In this document: positions 14,615 to 23,645 of the stretch, piece after piece
Layout: each line of letters starts with the position of its first letter
How positions within the stretch are numbered: the first letter of the stretch is position 1
Origin: Alphaproteobacteria bacterium
GTDB taxonomy: Bacteria; Pseudomonadota; Alphaproteobacteria; Puniceispirillales; Puniceispirillaceae
Reading direction: 5' to 3'
Length of the DNA stretch: 64,000 nt
Assembly: GCA_009919335.1 (NCBI GenBank)
Contig: RGCC01000001.1
Span: forward strand, 1 to 64,000
Translations under genes and position numbers: made by a program
The notes under the pieces: generated by a model
Databases searched by the model: none
Seen by the model: the letters and a program-made list of their open reading frames with translations, nothing else
What the model was told of the DNA's origin: nothing

Positions 14615-17410
14615 ATGAATTACAAAGATACAGTTTTCCTGCCGCGTACAGATTTTCCGATGCGGGGCGGTTTGCCCACAAAAGAGCCGCAAATCCTGCA
14701 GAACTGGCACGATATTGATCTCTATCAAAAGCTGCGCGATGCCCGCAAAGATGCGCCGCGCTTTACCTTGCATGACGGCCCGCCTTACGCCAACGGCCAG
14801 CTTCATATCGGTCATGCTCTGAATAAGATTCTGAAGGACGTGGTTAACCGGTCGCAATCAATGCTCGGAAAAAATGCAAATTACGTTCCTGGCTGGGATT
14901 GTCATGGTCTGCCGATCGAATGGAAAATCGAAGAGCAATATCGTAAAAAAGGCAAAGATAAAGACGCCGTTCCGGTGGCCGAATTCCGTCAGGAATGTCG
15001 CGATTTTGCGGCGCATTGGCTGGATGTGCAATCCGAGGAGTTTCAACGGCTTGGCGTTTTGGGTGACTGGCAAAACCCCTACACGACGATGGCCTATGCC
15101 GCCGAAGCCAAAATCGCCGAGGAGCTGGGCCGCATCTTGATGGATGGCAGCCTTTACCGTGGTGCCAAGCCAGTGATGTGGTCGCCGGTTGAAAAGACTG
15201 CATTGGCCGAGGCGGAAATCGAATATGAAGATCATACTTCAGTTACCATTTACGCCCGCTTTCCGGTGATCAAAGCGGCGCATCCTTCGCTGGATGGCGC
15301 CAGCATCATCATCTGGACAACAACACCATGGACGATGCCCGGTAACCGCGCGGTCGCCTATGGCGATGATATCAGCTATCAGGTGACCGAGGTGCTTGGC
15401 ACCGGCGAGGGCGCATTATGCGCCGTTGGTGATGTTATTGTTATTGCCGATGATTTGGCGGCTGGCGTCATGACGGCAATTGGCGCTAGCGACAGCAAGG
15501 TAAGGGCGCAGATTATGGGCCGTGATATTGCAGGCTCGATCGCGGCGCATCCGATGGCCGGACATGGTTATGATTTTGACGTGCCTCTCTTGGCTGGCAG
15601 CCATGTAACAACCGAACAGGGCACCGGCTTTGTTCATATTGCTCCCGGTCACGGGGTCGAGGATTACGAGCTTGCGCATTTGAAACATGGTATCGCGGTG
15701 CCTGATACGGTTGGTGAAGATGGTGTAATTTTGCCACATCTGCCAATCTTTGGCGGTATGCACGTGCTGCGCGACAATGCCAAGATTGCCGAAATTATGG
15801 CAGAACATAAAGGCGTGATCGGGATTGGCAAACTGGTGCATTCCTACCCACATTCATGGCGCTCAAAAGCGCCGGTGGTTTACCGCAACACAGCGCAATG
15901 GTTTGTCTCGATGGAATCGCATGGCCTTCGCGATACGGCGCTTGCCGAGCTTGCCAAGACCAAATTCTATCCTGCCGCTGGCCAAAAGCGCCTGACGTCG
16001 ATGATTGCCCAGCGCCCCGACTGGTGCCTTAGCCGACAGCGGGCTTGGGGTGTGCCCTTGACCATTTTTGTGCATAAGGAAACTGGCGAGCCGTTACGCG
16101 ATCCGGCGGTTCATGCCCGTATTGTCGCAGCGATGAAGGATGAAGGTGCGGATTGCTGGTTTGCATCTGAAAATGCGCGTTTTCTTGGCGATGCTTATAA
16201 TGCGGATGATTATGAAAAAATCACTGACATTCTGGATGTCTGGTTTGATTCCGGATCAACACATTCGTTTGTGCTTGAAGACCGTGATGATCTGGATAGC
16301 CCAGCAGACCTGTATCTTGAAGGTTCGGATCAGCATCGCGGCTGGTTTCATTCATCCTTGCTGCAATCATGCGCAACGCGGGCACGGGCGCCGTATAAGG
16401 CCGTTTTGACACATGGATTTGTGCTGGATGAGCAGGGCCGCAAAATGTCGAAATCACTCGGCAATGTTGTGACCCCGCAAAAGGTGATGGAACAGAACGG
16501 TGCCGATATTCTGCGACTGTGGGTGGTAAGCTCAGACTATTATAATGATCTTCGGATTGGGCCGGAAATCATCAAGCGGACAACCGATAATTACCGGCGG
16601 TTCCGTAACACGTTACGGTATCTGCTTGGCGCGCTGGATGGGTTTGATACTGCCGAAAAAACCGCCTATGCCGATATGCCCGAACTGGAAAAATGGGTTC
16701 TTCACCGTTTGGCTTCGATTGATGCAGCCATTCGTGAAATGACGGAAACGCACGATTTTCATGGTATTTTTTCCGAGCTTCATCAGTTCTGTAACAGTGA
16801 TCTGTCAGCGTTCTATTTCGAGATTCGTAAAGATACGCTCTATTGCGACCGGCCCGATGATGTTGCGCGTCGTGCCTGCCGGACGGTGATGGATGAAGTC
16901 TTTAACCGATTGACGGCTTGGCTTGCGCCAATTTTATGTTTCACTGCCGAAGAAGCGTGGCAATCACGCCATGCCGATATCAATAATTCGGTGCATCTTC
17001 GAAGCTATGATCTGGTGCCAGCTGATTGGCAGAATGCGGCAGTTGCCGAGAAATGGTCACAGATCCGCAAAGTGCGCCAAGTTGTGATGAGTGCCCTTGA
17101 GGCCGCCCGTAATGATGGCATGATAGGGGCCTCTTTACAGGCAACGCCGACAATATATATGCCGGCCGCGATGCTGTCTCAATTTGTCGGACAGGATGCT
17201 GCCAGCTTGTTTATTACCTCGGCTGCCAGCCTGAGTGACGCGCCAGCACCCGCCGATGCGTTCCGGCTTGAGGCGGTTGCGGATGTGGCGGTTGTTGTCG
17301 CGGTTGCTGATGGCGAGAAATGCGCCCGTTGTTGGAAAATTACGCCGGAAGTCACTGCTGAGCGCGATATTTGCACACGCTGCCATGATGCGGTTTCGGC
17401 GGGATCATGA
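14615..17410 (+). CDS. ileS: Isoleucyl-tRNA synthetase
   Basis: A full-length 931-residue class I synthetase that charges tRNA(Ile) and edits misactivated valine. Signatures are HIGH in GQLHIGHALNK (residues about 62-72), the CP1 editing domain with TTTPWTMPGN, KMSKS in GRKMSKSLGN (about residue 610), and a C-terminal zinc finger CARCW...CTRC (residues about 905-925). The zinc finger marks the bacterial (type 1) form. No T-box leader precedes it. Its stop overlaps lspA (ATGA). Confidence 0.97.
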   Translation: MNYKDTVFLPRTDFPMRGGLPTKEPQILQNWHDIDLYQKLRDARKDAPRFTLHDGPPYANGQLHIGHALNKILKDVVNRSQSMLGKNANYVPGWDCHGLPIEWKIEEQYRKKGKDKDAVPVAEFRQECRDFAAHWLDVQSEEFQRLGVLGDWQNPYTTMAYAAEAKIAEELGRILMDGSLYRGAKPVMWSPVEKTALAEAEIEYEDHTSVTIYARFPVIKAAHPSLDGASIIIWTTTPWTMPGNRAVAYGDDISYQVTEVLGTGEGALCAVGDVIVIADDLAAGVMTAIGASDSKVRAQIMGRDIAGSIAAHPMAGHGYDFDVPLLAGSHVTTEQGTGFVHIAPGHGVEDYELAHLKHGIAVPDTVGEDGVILPHLPIFGGMHVLRDNAKIAEIMAEHKGVIGIGKLVHSYPHSWRSKAPVVYRNTAQWFVSMESHGLRDTALAELAKTKFYPAAGQKRLTSMIAQRPDWCLSRQRAWGVPLTIFVHKETGEPLRDPAVHARIVAAMKDEGADCWFASENARFLGDAYNADDYEKITDILDVWFDSGSTHSFVLEDRDDLDSPADLYLEGSDQHRGWFHSSLLQSCATRARAPYKAVLTHGFVLDEQGRKMSKSLGNVVTPQKVMEQNGADILRLWVVSSDYYNDLRIGPEIIKRTTDNYRRFRNTLRYLLGALDGFDTAEKTAYADMPELEKWVLHRLASIDAAIREMTETHDFHGIFSELHQFCNSDLSAFYFEIRKDTLYCDRPDDVARRACRTVMDEVFNRLTAWLAPILCFTAEEAWQSRHADINNSVHLRSYDLVPADWQNAAVAEKWSQIRKVRQVVMSALEAARNDGMIGASLQATPTIYMPAAMLSQFVGQDAASLFITSAASLSDAPAPADAFRLEAVADVAVVVAVADGEKCARCWKITPEVTAERDICTRCHDAVSAGS

Positions 17411-17907
17411 CCGGTTCATCCCCGTTACGAAAATGGCCGGGGCTAGCTGTATTTTTGCCGGTATTTTCTACCGTGCTGGTTGCCGATCAGGTCAGTAAGC
17501 AGATTATGCTGGATCTGGTGTTTAACCCGCCGCGCTATATCGAAATTGGCTTGCTGTTAAATATTGTTCCGGTTTGGAATAGTGGGATGAGTTTTGGGCT
17601 GCTTGCCGATGGCGGGATGATTGTCCGGATTGGCTTGACTATGTTGGCGTTTCTGGTCAGTGGCTGGCTTGTCTGGATGTTGCCTAATCTTGATCGGATG
17701 CAACGGTTTGCCGGTGCGGCGATTGCGGGTGGTGCAATCGGAAATGCAATTGACCGGTTGCGTTTTGGCCGGGTTGTTGATTTTATAGATTTGCATATTG
17801 GTGCGTGGCATTGGCCAGCATTTAATGTCGCAGATGCGGCGATCACAATTGGCGCGGGGCTTTGGGCCTATAGCATTTTGTTTGGACAGGAGACAAACGA
17901 GACATGA
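17407..17907 (+). CDS. lspA: Lipoprotein signal peptidase (signal peptidase II)
   Basis: LspA cleaves the signal peptide of prolipoproteins after diacylglyceryl transfer. The 166-residue protein has four transmembrane segments. The two catalytic aspartates fall in GNAIDRLRFGRVVDFIDL (first Asp) and FNVADAAITIG (second Asp). DQVSK near the N-terminus is the family's conserved early motif. It overlaps both ileS upstream and the bamF-like lipoprotein gene downstream by four bases, so all three are translationally coupled. The downstream lipoprotein is a likely client. Confidence 0.95.
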   Translation: MTGSSPLRKWPGLAVFLPVFSTVLVADQVSKQIMLDLVFNPPRYIEIGLLLNIVPVWNSGMSFGLLADGGMIVRIGLTMLAFLVSGWLVWMLPNLDRMQRFAGAAIAGGAIGNAIDRLRFGRVVDFIDLHIGAWHWPAFNVADAAITIGAGLWAYSILFGQETNET

Positions 17908-18434
17908 CCAGACAATTTATGAAGATCAGCATGACAGTCTTGCTGGCAACCGGGATGGTGACCGGGCTGACGGCCTGTTCTGATTTCCGCCGTGCCATTG
18001 GCGATGGTAAATCGGCACCAGATGAGTTTCAGGTTGTGGTGCGGGCACCGCTGTCCCTTCCGCCCGGTTTTTCTGATAGCCCCGAAGATATCGTCAAACA
18101 GGCACAAACCACTGGTAGTGATGCTAAATCTAGCACAGCACAATTGATTGGCTCGGCAACGGCGGATAACTCTAGCTTTGCCAGCCTGTTTGATTTTTCT
18201 GGCGTTCCTGAAGATATCCGCACCAAGGTTGATGAAGAGACCTATGGCATTCAGCTTGAGAGCAGGTTGCCATTGCAAATCTTATTTGGTGGCATGCCGG
18301 ATGTTGGGCCGGTGCTTGATAAGATGGAAGAAGATTTGCGGCTTCGTAGAGCGCGCCTTGACGGAAAAACGCCAACCGAAGACGGCAGCAAGGCCATTGA
18401 CCCTGCGAGTAATCAGCCACTTACGATAAATTAG
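17904..18434 (+). CDS. bamF: Lipoprotein, BamF (DUF3035) family
   Basis: The 176-residue protein has a signal peptide ending in the lipobox LTAC, with Cys at about residue 25. The mature N-terminus reads APDEFQVVVRAPLSLPPGF, the conserved DUF3035 motif. In alphaproteobacteria this family is described as BamF, an accessory lipoprotein of the beta-barrel assembly machine at the outer membrane. The rest is low in predicted structure. It sits between lspA and mutL. Confidence 0.82.
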   Translation: MTRQFMKISMTVLLATGMVTGLTACSDFRRAIGDGKSAPDEFQVVVRAPLSLPPGFSDSPEDIVKQAQTTGSDAKSSTAQLIGSATADNSSFASLFDFSGVPEDIRTKVDEETYGIQLESRLPLQILFGGMPDVGPVLDKMEEDLRLRRARLDGKTPTEDGSKAIDPASNQPLTIN

Positions 18435-18443
18435 ACCGCGATT

Positions 18444-20333
18444 ATGGCCGTTATTCGCCAGCTTCCTGACCGACTGATTAACCAGATTGCGGCTGGTGAG
18501 GTTGTTGAGCGGCCAGCTAGTGCACTAAAAGAACTAGTTGAAAATGCGCTAGATGCTGGGGCCCGTCAAATCAGCATCACGTTGCGGCGTGGCGGCATTG
18601 ACGAGATTACCGTGACTGATGATGGCTGTGGCATGAGCCCCGATGATATGCTGCTTGCGGTCGAGCGTCATGCGACGTCGAAACTGCCGCATGATACACT
18701 TGATCAGATCAATTCACTTGGGTTTCGCGGCGAGGCGCTGCCGTCGATTGGCGCCGTTTCACGTCTCGTGCTGACGTCGATTACGGCTGATCTGGACCAT
18801 GCGTGGCGGCTGGTCGTTGATGCTGGTCGCCGCAGCGGCCCTGATCCGGCAGCTTTGGCAAAAGGCTCGATGATTTCGATCACCCAGCTATTTAAGGCAG
18901 TGCCAGCGCGGCTGAAGTTTCTAAAGACCGAGCGCACCGAGCAAGGGCAATGTGTTGATGTCATCAAACGGCTGGCGATGGCCTGGCCTGAGGTTGGGTT
19001 TCATCTGAACGCCGATGACCGGTCATTGCTGGATTTGCCAGCCTGTTTGCCGGGGCATGGGGGTTTGCAAACGCGCATTGGCGCGATCATGGGACAGGGT
19101 TTTGCCGCCGAGGCAATCGCGCTGGATACGGCCCGCGATGAGGTGCAATTGACCGGTCTTGTCGGCCTGCCGACGATGAACCGCCCAACACCTGCCAATA
19201 TTTATCTGTTTGTGAACGGACGCCCGATCCATGACCGAAGCCTTTTGGGCGCCGTTCGGGCCGGTTACGGCGATACATTGCCGCGGGGCAGACATCCGAT
19301 GGCGGTGCTGTTTTTAACTGTGCCTCCGGCCAGTGTTGATGTGAATGTGCATCCGGCAAAGGCCGAGGTGCGGTTTAAAGATGCAACCGCAGTCCGCAGC
19401 CTCTTGGTTGGTGGTTTGATGGCGCGGTTGCGCGATGGCAGTATTCACGCGACCAGTGCTGGCGGCACGTCTGCAATGGGCAAATTTTCGACAGCGCCGA
19501 ACAATCTGCCTCATGGGCCTGCCAGTCACAATCTTTCCAGCGGGCAGCAACGCCCCTATTTGACGCCGCCGTCACGACAGCAATTAGCATCTGCCCATGC
19601 CTATTACCGGCCTGATCAACCGGGCGGGGCTGAATATCCTCATAGCCAGCCATCGGGTGCAGAAACGCGTGCGGCGTTATTGGGTGATGACGCGGTGCCG
19701 CTGGCGCGGGTTGAGGCGCATCAGGACGAGACCGCAGATCAAGCCCAGCGCCGGCATTTGCTTGGGGCGGCCAAGGCGCAGCTTCATAAAACCTATATCG
19801 TTGCTGAAACCGAAGACGGATTGACGATTATCGACCAGCACGCCGCGCATGAGCGGCTGGTGATGGAACGGATGAAGGCGGCCTTGGCGGCGCGCGCCGT
19901 ACCATCGCAAAATCTGCTATTGCCTGAGGTTGTCACGCTGGCCGATGATCAGGCAGCGGCGGTGGTCGAGGCGGCGGAATTGCTCGAGGATATGGGGCTG
20001 GTGGTTGAAGGTTTTGGGGCTGGTGCGGTGGTGGTGCGGGCGGTGCCGGCATTGCTTGGCACACCTGATGTCAAGGGGCTGATCGCTGACATTGCCGAAG
20101 AGCTGGTTGAATTGGGCGGCAGTACCAGCCTTGAAGATCGTATCAATCATGTTTTGGCGACGGTCTCGTGCCATGGGTCGGTTCGCGCCGGTCGCCAGCT
20201 GAATGCCAGCGAGATGAACGCGCTGTTGCGTGATATGGAAGTAACGCCGCGATCAGGGCAATGTAATCACGGGCGGCCAACATGGGTAAAGCTGTCACTG
20301 GCCGATATTGAACGGCTGTTTGGGCGCAGCTAA
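18444..20333 (+). CDS. mutL: DNA mismatch repair protein MutL
   Basis: MutL couples mismatch recognition by MutS to strand incision. The 629-residue protein has the GHKL ATPase N-terminal domain with VENALDAGA, DDGCGM and GFRGEALPSIGAV, then a transducer ending VNVHPAKAEVRF. A flexible linker (residues about 335-440) leads to the dimerisation domain. The C-terminus carries DQHAAHERLVME, which fits the DQHA-x2-E-x4-E endonuclease motif, and QCNHGRP near the end. It is thus probably a nicking MutL, as in bacteria without MutH. It ends the ileS-lspA-bamF run. Confidence 0.95.
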   Translation: MAVIRQLPDRLINQIAAGEVVERPASALKELVENALDAGARQISITLRRGGIDEITVTDDGCGMSPDDMLLAVERHATSKLPHDTLDQINSLGFRGEALPSIGAVSRLVLTSITADLDHAWRLVVDAGRRSGPDPAALAKGSMISITQLFKAVPARLKFLKTERTEQGQCVDVIKRLAMAWPEVGFHLNADDRSLLDLPACLPGHGGLQTRIGAIMGQGFAAEAIALDTARDEVQLTGLVGLPTMNRPTPANIYLFVNGRPIHDRSLLGAVRAGYGDTLPRGRHPMAVLFLTVPPASVDVNVHPAKAEVRFKDATAVRSLLVGGLMARLRDGSIHATSAGGTSAMGKFSTAPNNLPHGPASHNLSSGQQRPYLTPPSRQQLASAHAYYRPDQPGGAEYPHSQPSGAETRAALLGDDAVPLARVEAHQDETADQAQRRHLLGAAKAQLHKTYIVAETEDGLTIIDQHAAHERLVMERMKAALAARAVPSQNLLLPEVVTLADDQAAAVVEAAELLEDMGLVVEGFGAGAVVVRAVPALLGTPDVKGLIADIAEELVELGGSTSLEDRINHVLATVSCHGSVRAGRQLNASEMNALLRDMEVTPRSGQCNHGRPTWVKLSLADIERLFGRS

Positions 20334-20342
20334 GCCGGGCTA

Positions 20343-20909
20343 TTACGCGTCGTAGGTCAGAAAATGCAATAGGGCTTTGCCATAGCTGCGCTGATCAATC
20401 ACGCTTAGGCCGCTGGCAAGGTCTTGGCTCTCTAGAGTTTCGGTTTTAGCGGTTTCGATAATAATAATCGCGCCACTGGCAAGCGCGCCAATCCTGGCTA
20501 ACGCGGCAACCGCCGTCTGCCCGCCGCCTGTCTGATACGGCGCATCAGCAAAAACGATATTCGCTGGCGCACCGCGCCAATGTACCAGCCCCAGCGCATC
20601 AGCCGCCAGAACGGCGCTTGCTGATTGAAACCGCAATTTGTTGATATTGGCGCGCAAAACTGCAAGGGCGGCAGGCTCATTTTCAATAAAACTGGCAAAG
20701 GCAGCCCCGCGCGAAATTGCCTCCAGCCCAAGCGCGCCAGTGCCCGCAAAAGCATCAATGACCTGACTGCCTGCCAGTAAACCGCTAAACCGGCCTGACT
20801 GCAGAATGTTGAATAATGACTCGCGAACCCGATCTGCCGTTGGCCGGGTTTTAACGGTGTCCAGTTTTGCGAGGACTGCCCCGCGACGGCTTCCCGCTAT
20901 GATTCGCAT
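20343..20909 (-). CDS. rsmD: 16S rRNA (guanine(966)-N2)-methyltransferase RsmD
   Basis: RsmD methylates G966 of 16S rRNA. The 188-residue protein begins MRIIAGSRRG, shows RPTADRVRESLFNIL, the SAM loop DAFAGTGALGLEAISRGA and the catalytic NPPY-like motif read here as ADAPYQTG. I start at the ATG at 20909, which has AGAGG upstream. The longer open frame reaching 21077 is just read-through inside rluB. The rluB stop lies 59 bases inside this gene, so the two overlap and are co-transcribed. Confidence 0.92.
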   Translation of the reverse strand: MRIIAGSRRGAVLAKLDTVKTRPTADRVRESLFNILQSGRFSGLLAGSQVIDAFAGTGALGLEAISRGAAFASFIENEPAALAVLRANINKLRFQSASAVLAADALGLVHWRGAPANIVFADAPYQTGGGQTAVAALARIGALASGAIIIIETAKTETLESQDLASGLSVIDQRSYGKALLHFLTYDA

Positions 20910-21738
20910 GTCTGCCTCTTTTTGGGCCTGATTTATGAGCTGGTTTATTAATCGAAAGCTTTGGCTTTTCACTGGCGGCAAGGGCGGCATCGCCCAGCCC
21001 AAGCTGATCTGCCAGAACCCGTGGTTTAATCTGTTCGATAGCACCATCTTCAAGGTCGCCAAGCTGGAACGGGCCATAGGAAATGCGGATCAGGCGGCTG
21101 ACTTTATGCCCAAGATATTCCATGATGCGGCGAATTTCGCGGTTCTTGCCCTCACGAATGGCGACGGTAAGCCACGCATTGCTGGCCATCTGCCGATCCA
21201 GCCGCGCAACAACCTCGCCATAGCGGATCCCGTCAATGGTCACACCATCGGCAAGGGCGGCAAGCTGTTCTTCGTTGACATGGCCTTGTATGCGCACCCG
21301 ATATTTCCGGCTCCAGCCGGTTGATGGCAATTCCAAATGACGGGCAAGATCGCCATCATTGGTCATCAGCAACAAGCCTTCTGAATCCAGATCAAGCCGT
21401 CCAACCGTCATCAGACGCGGTAGATTTCGCGGTAAATGGTCAAAGATCGTTTCGCGGTTCTGCTCGTCGCGGTCGCTCACAACAAGGCCGCGCGGTTTAT
21501 AATAACGCCATAAACCAGCCGGCTCGCGTGCTGGTAACGGCTTGCCATCAATGGTGATTTTGTCACTGGCGCTAACATTTAGCGCCGGACTGGTAATCAC
21601 CGCGCCATTAACGCTAACGCGCCCATCCAGAATTCGAGCCTCGGCCTCACGGCGCGAGCAGATGCCCGCCCGGGCGATGCGTTTGGCAATGCGCTCGGAC
21701 TCGGCCATCTCGTCAAGGGTGAAACTTTGTTTTGTCAT
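20851..21738 (-). CDS. rluB: 23S/16S rRNA pseudouridine synthase, RluB/RsuA family
   Basis: The protein has 295 residues. An S4 RNA-binding domain (residues about 15-60, AGICSRREAEARILDGRVSVNG) is followed by the pseudouridine synthase domain. The catalytic Asp lies in VGRLDLDSEGLLLMTNDG, and EGKNREIRRI is the family's second motif. RluB makes pseudouridine 2605 in 23S rRNA. The basic Lys/Arg/Gly tail (from residue about 255) is usual in alphaproteobacteria. The start is the ATG giving MTKQSF; the open frame extends 102 codons upstream into tadA without coding character. Confidence 0.9.
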   Translation of the reverse strand: MTKQSFTLDEMAESERIAKRIARAGICSRREAEARILDGRVSVNGAVITSPALNVSASDKITIDGKPLPAREPAGLWRYYKPRGLVVSDRDEQNRETIFDHLPRNLPRLMTVGRLDLDSEGLLLMTNDGDLARHLELPSTGWSRKYRVRIQGHVNEEQLAALADGVTIDGIRYGEVVARLDRQMASNAWLTVAIREGKNREIRRIMEYLGHKVSRLIRISYGPFQLGDLEDGAIEQIKPRVLADQLGLGDAALAASEKPKLSINKPAHKSGPKRGRHANHSGKPSRGSPRKTGHR

Positions 21739-21885
21739 GCGCTTGGATGTAGCCGGAAATCTGGCGCTTGGCAAATGCCAATCTGCAAGCTGCGGTAAAT
21801 CGGCAAGCGTTGCGGGTTTCATTGGGCCGGTTGCGCGCAGTATTTTTGCTTGGTAAAGCCGGCCATCTATGCCACCAAGGAGAGC

Positions 21886-22335
21886 ATGAAGATGAAAGGC
21901 TATATGGATAAGGTTTTGGTCGCCGCCGCCGCCGCCGCCGCCGCGGGTGAAGTGCCGGTTGCAGCGGCAATTACCGATGCTGATGGCGGGCTTATCGCGC
22001 TTGCTGAAAACCGAATGATCCGTGACGGCAATGCACTTCATCATGCTGAAATTCTGGCAATCGAGGCAGCAATGGCAATAACCGGCCGCTCGCGGCTTGA
22101 TGGTTATGATCTATGGGTTTCGCTGGAGCCATGCACGATGTGTGCGGGGGCGATTGCACATGCAAGGCTGCGGCGGGTCTATTTTGCCGCGCATGATGAA
22201 AAGGCGGGTGCCGTTGAGTCTGGCGTGCGGTTTTTCGACAGTGCATCCTGTCACCACCGGCCCGAGATTTATGGCGGAATTGGTGCGGCTGAGGCACGCG
22301 CAATGCTGCAAGCGTTTTTTGCAGTGCGCCGCTAG
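21886..22335 (+). CDS. tadA: tRNA-specific adenosine deaminase TadA
   Basis: TadA converts A34 of tRNA(Arg)ACG to inosine. The 149-residue protein shows the zinc-deaminase motifs LHHAEILAIEAA (His ligand and catalytic Glu) and SLEPCTMCAGAIAHAR (two Cys ligands). AAGGAGAGC directly precedes the ATG. Helix 1 contains a run of eight alanines encoded by seven GCC codons and a GCG (21922-21945). Relatives have a mixed A-rich helix before GEVPV. It is divergent from rluB and shares its final CTAG with the purD stop. Confidence 0.93.
   Translation: MKMKGYMDKVLVAAAAAAAAGEVPVAAAITDADGGLIALAENRMIRDGNALHHAEILAIEAAMAITGRSRLDGYDLWVSLEPCTMCAGAIAHARLRRVYFAAHDEKAGAVESGVRFFDSASCHHRPEIYGGIGAAEARAMLQAFFAVRR
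21922..21945. repeat. (GCC)7 trinucleotide run in tadA
   Basis: Seven uninterrupted GCC codons and one GCG encode the Ala-8 stretch before GEVPV in TadA. Runs of this kind can slip by whole codons, which keeps the frame but changes helix length. Confidence 0.85.
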
Positions 22336-23591
22336 ATTTTGGCAATATCGCTTCGGTAAAAGCCGTTTTCCCAGTCAATCTTTGCGACCGCTTCATAGGC
22401 ATGGCGGCGTGCCGATGCCGCATCATCACCAAGCGCGGTTACCGCAAGCACTCGCCCGCCAACCGCAATCAGATCACCATTATCCGCAAGCGCAGTTCCG
22501 GCATGAAAGACGTGGCAATCGGCAACCGCTTCAGCCGCATCTGTATTTCTGATCACACTGCCCTTTTCATAGCTGCCCGGATAGCCTTTATTCGCCATCA
22601 CCACGGTGACAGCCGCACGCTGATCCCAGCGCATATCAAAATGATGCAGGCTGGCGGTTGTTGTTGCCAACATTGCACTGACGATGTCGGTTTTTAGCCG
22701 TGGCAGAATTACCTGTGCTTCAGGGTCGCCAAAGCGGCAGTTGAATTCGATGACTTGCGGGCCGTCATCGGTAAGCATCAACCCGACATAGAGAACCCCG
22801 CGATAGGGCGCGCCTTCGGCGGCCATGCCGCGTACGACCGGATGAACTATTTGCTGCATCACCTGATCTTCAAGCGCTTTATCCAGCCGCGGTGATGGCG
22901 AAATCGCCCCCATCCCGCCGGTATTTGGCCCTGTATCATTGTCATAGGCGCGTTTATGGTCTTGGGCAGTCGCCATTAAAATTGCCGTATCGCCGTCCAG
23001 CAGGGCAAATAGCGAGGCTTCGGGGCCGCTGATCCGCTGTTCAATGACAATCGTTTTGCCTGAATCACCAAACTGGCCATCCAGCATTGATTTTGCGGCG
23101 GCCTTAGCAGTTTCAGAATCATCGGCGACCACGACGCCCTTGCCGGCGGCAAGCCCATCTGCCTTGATCACGCAAATGCCGCCAAGCTGGTCAATATGCT
23201 GGCAGGCGGCGGCATAGTCGCTAACCGGATAATAGGCTGGTTGGGGAACGTTGTGACGCGCGCAAAAGGCGCGGGCAAATTCCTTGGAGCCTTCAAGCCG
23301 GGCAGCGGCGGCACTTGGCCCGAACGCGGCAATGCCCAGCCCAGCCAGCCGATCAGCCAAACCCTCGACAAGAGGTACCTCAGGGCCGATTACAACAAGG
23401 TCGGCAGCGATTTCACTGGCAAGTGCGCATAACCCATCCAGATCATCAGCGGCGACTGGCCGCAATTCGCCGTAAGGTGCCATACCGGGGTTGCCTGGGG
23501 CAATGACAAGGCGGGTGGTTAGCGGCGAGTCTACAAGTGACCAGGCAAGCGCGTGTTCGCGCCCACCGCTGCCAATTAGTAAAATGTTCAT
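22332..23591 (-). CDS. purD: Phosphoribosylamine--glycine ligase
   Basis: PurD catalyses the second step of purine synthesis, making glycinamide ribonucleotide. The 419-residue ATP-grasp enzyme begins MNILLIGSGGREHALAW, shows IKADGLAAGKGVVVA, GPEASLFALLDG and NTGGMGAISPSPR, and the metal-binding EFNCRFGDPE. The start aligns exactly with other PurD proteins; upstream in-frame codons (to 23666) are not conserved and would overlap the xseA start region. It is divergent from xseA and convergent with tadA, with a 4-base stop overlap. Confidence 0.96.
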   Translation of the reverse strand: MNILLIGSGGREHALAWSLVDSPLTTRLVIAPGNPGMAPYGELRPVAADDLDGLCALASEIAADLVVIGPEVPLVEGLADRLAGLGIAAFGPSAAAARLEGSKEFARAFCARHNVPQPAYYPVSDYAAACQHIDQLGGICVIKADGLAAGKGVVVADDSETAKAAAKSMLDGQFGDSGKTIVIEQRISGPEASLFALLDGDTAILMATAQDHKRAYDNDTGPNTGGMGAISPSPRLDKALEDQVMQQIVHPVVRGMAAEGAPYRGVLYVGLMLTDDGPQVIEFNCRFGDPEAQVILPRLKTDIVSAMLATTTASLHHFDMRWDQRAAVTVVMANKGYPGSYEKGSVIRNTDAAEAVADCHVFHAGTALADNGDLIAVGGRVLAVTALGDDAASARRHAYEAVAKIDWENGFYRSDIAKI

Positions 23592-23645
23592 CAGATAATC
23601 CTTTGGTGTTGCGGCGCGACCAATATGGCATAAGATGGGTTCATC

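Noticed and set aside
20910-21077. N-terminal extension of RsmD
   Set aside because: The open frame continues upstream only because it overlaps rluB. Family alignment and a good ribosome binding site place the start at MRIIAGSRRG (20909).
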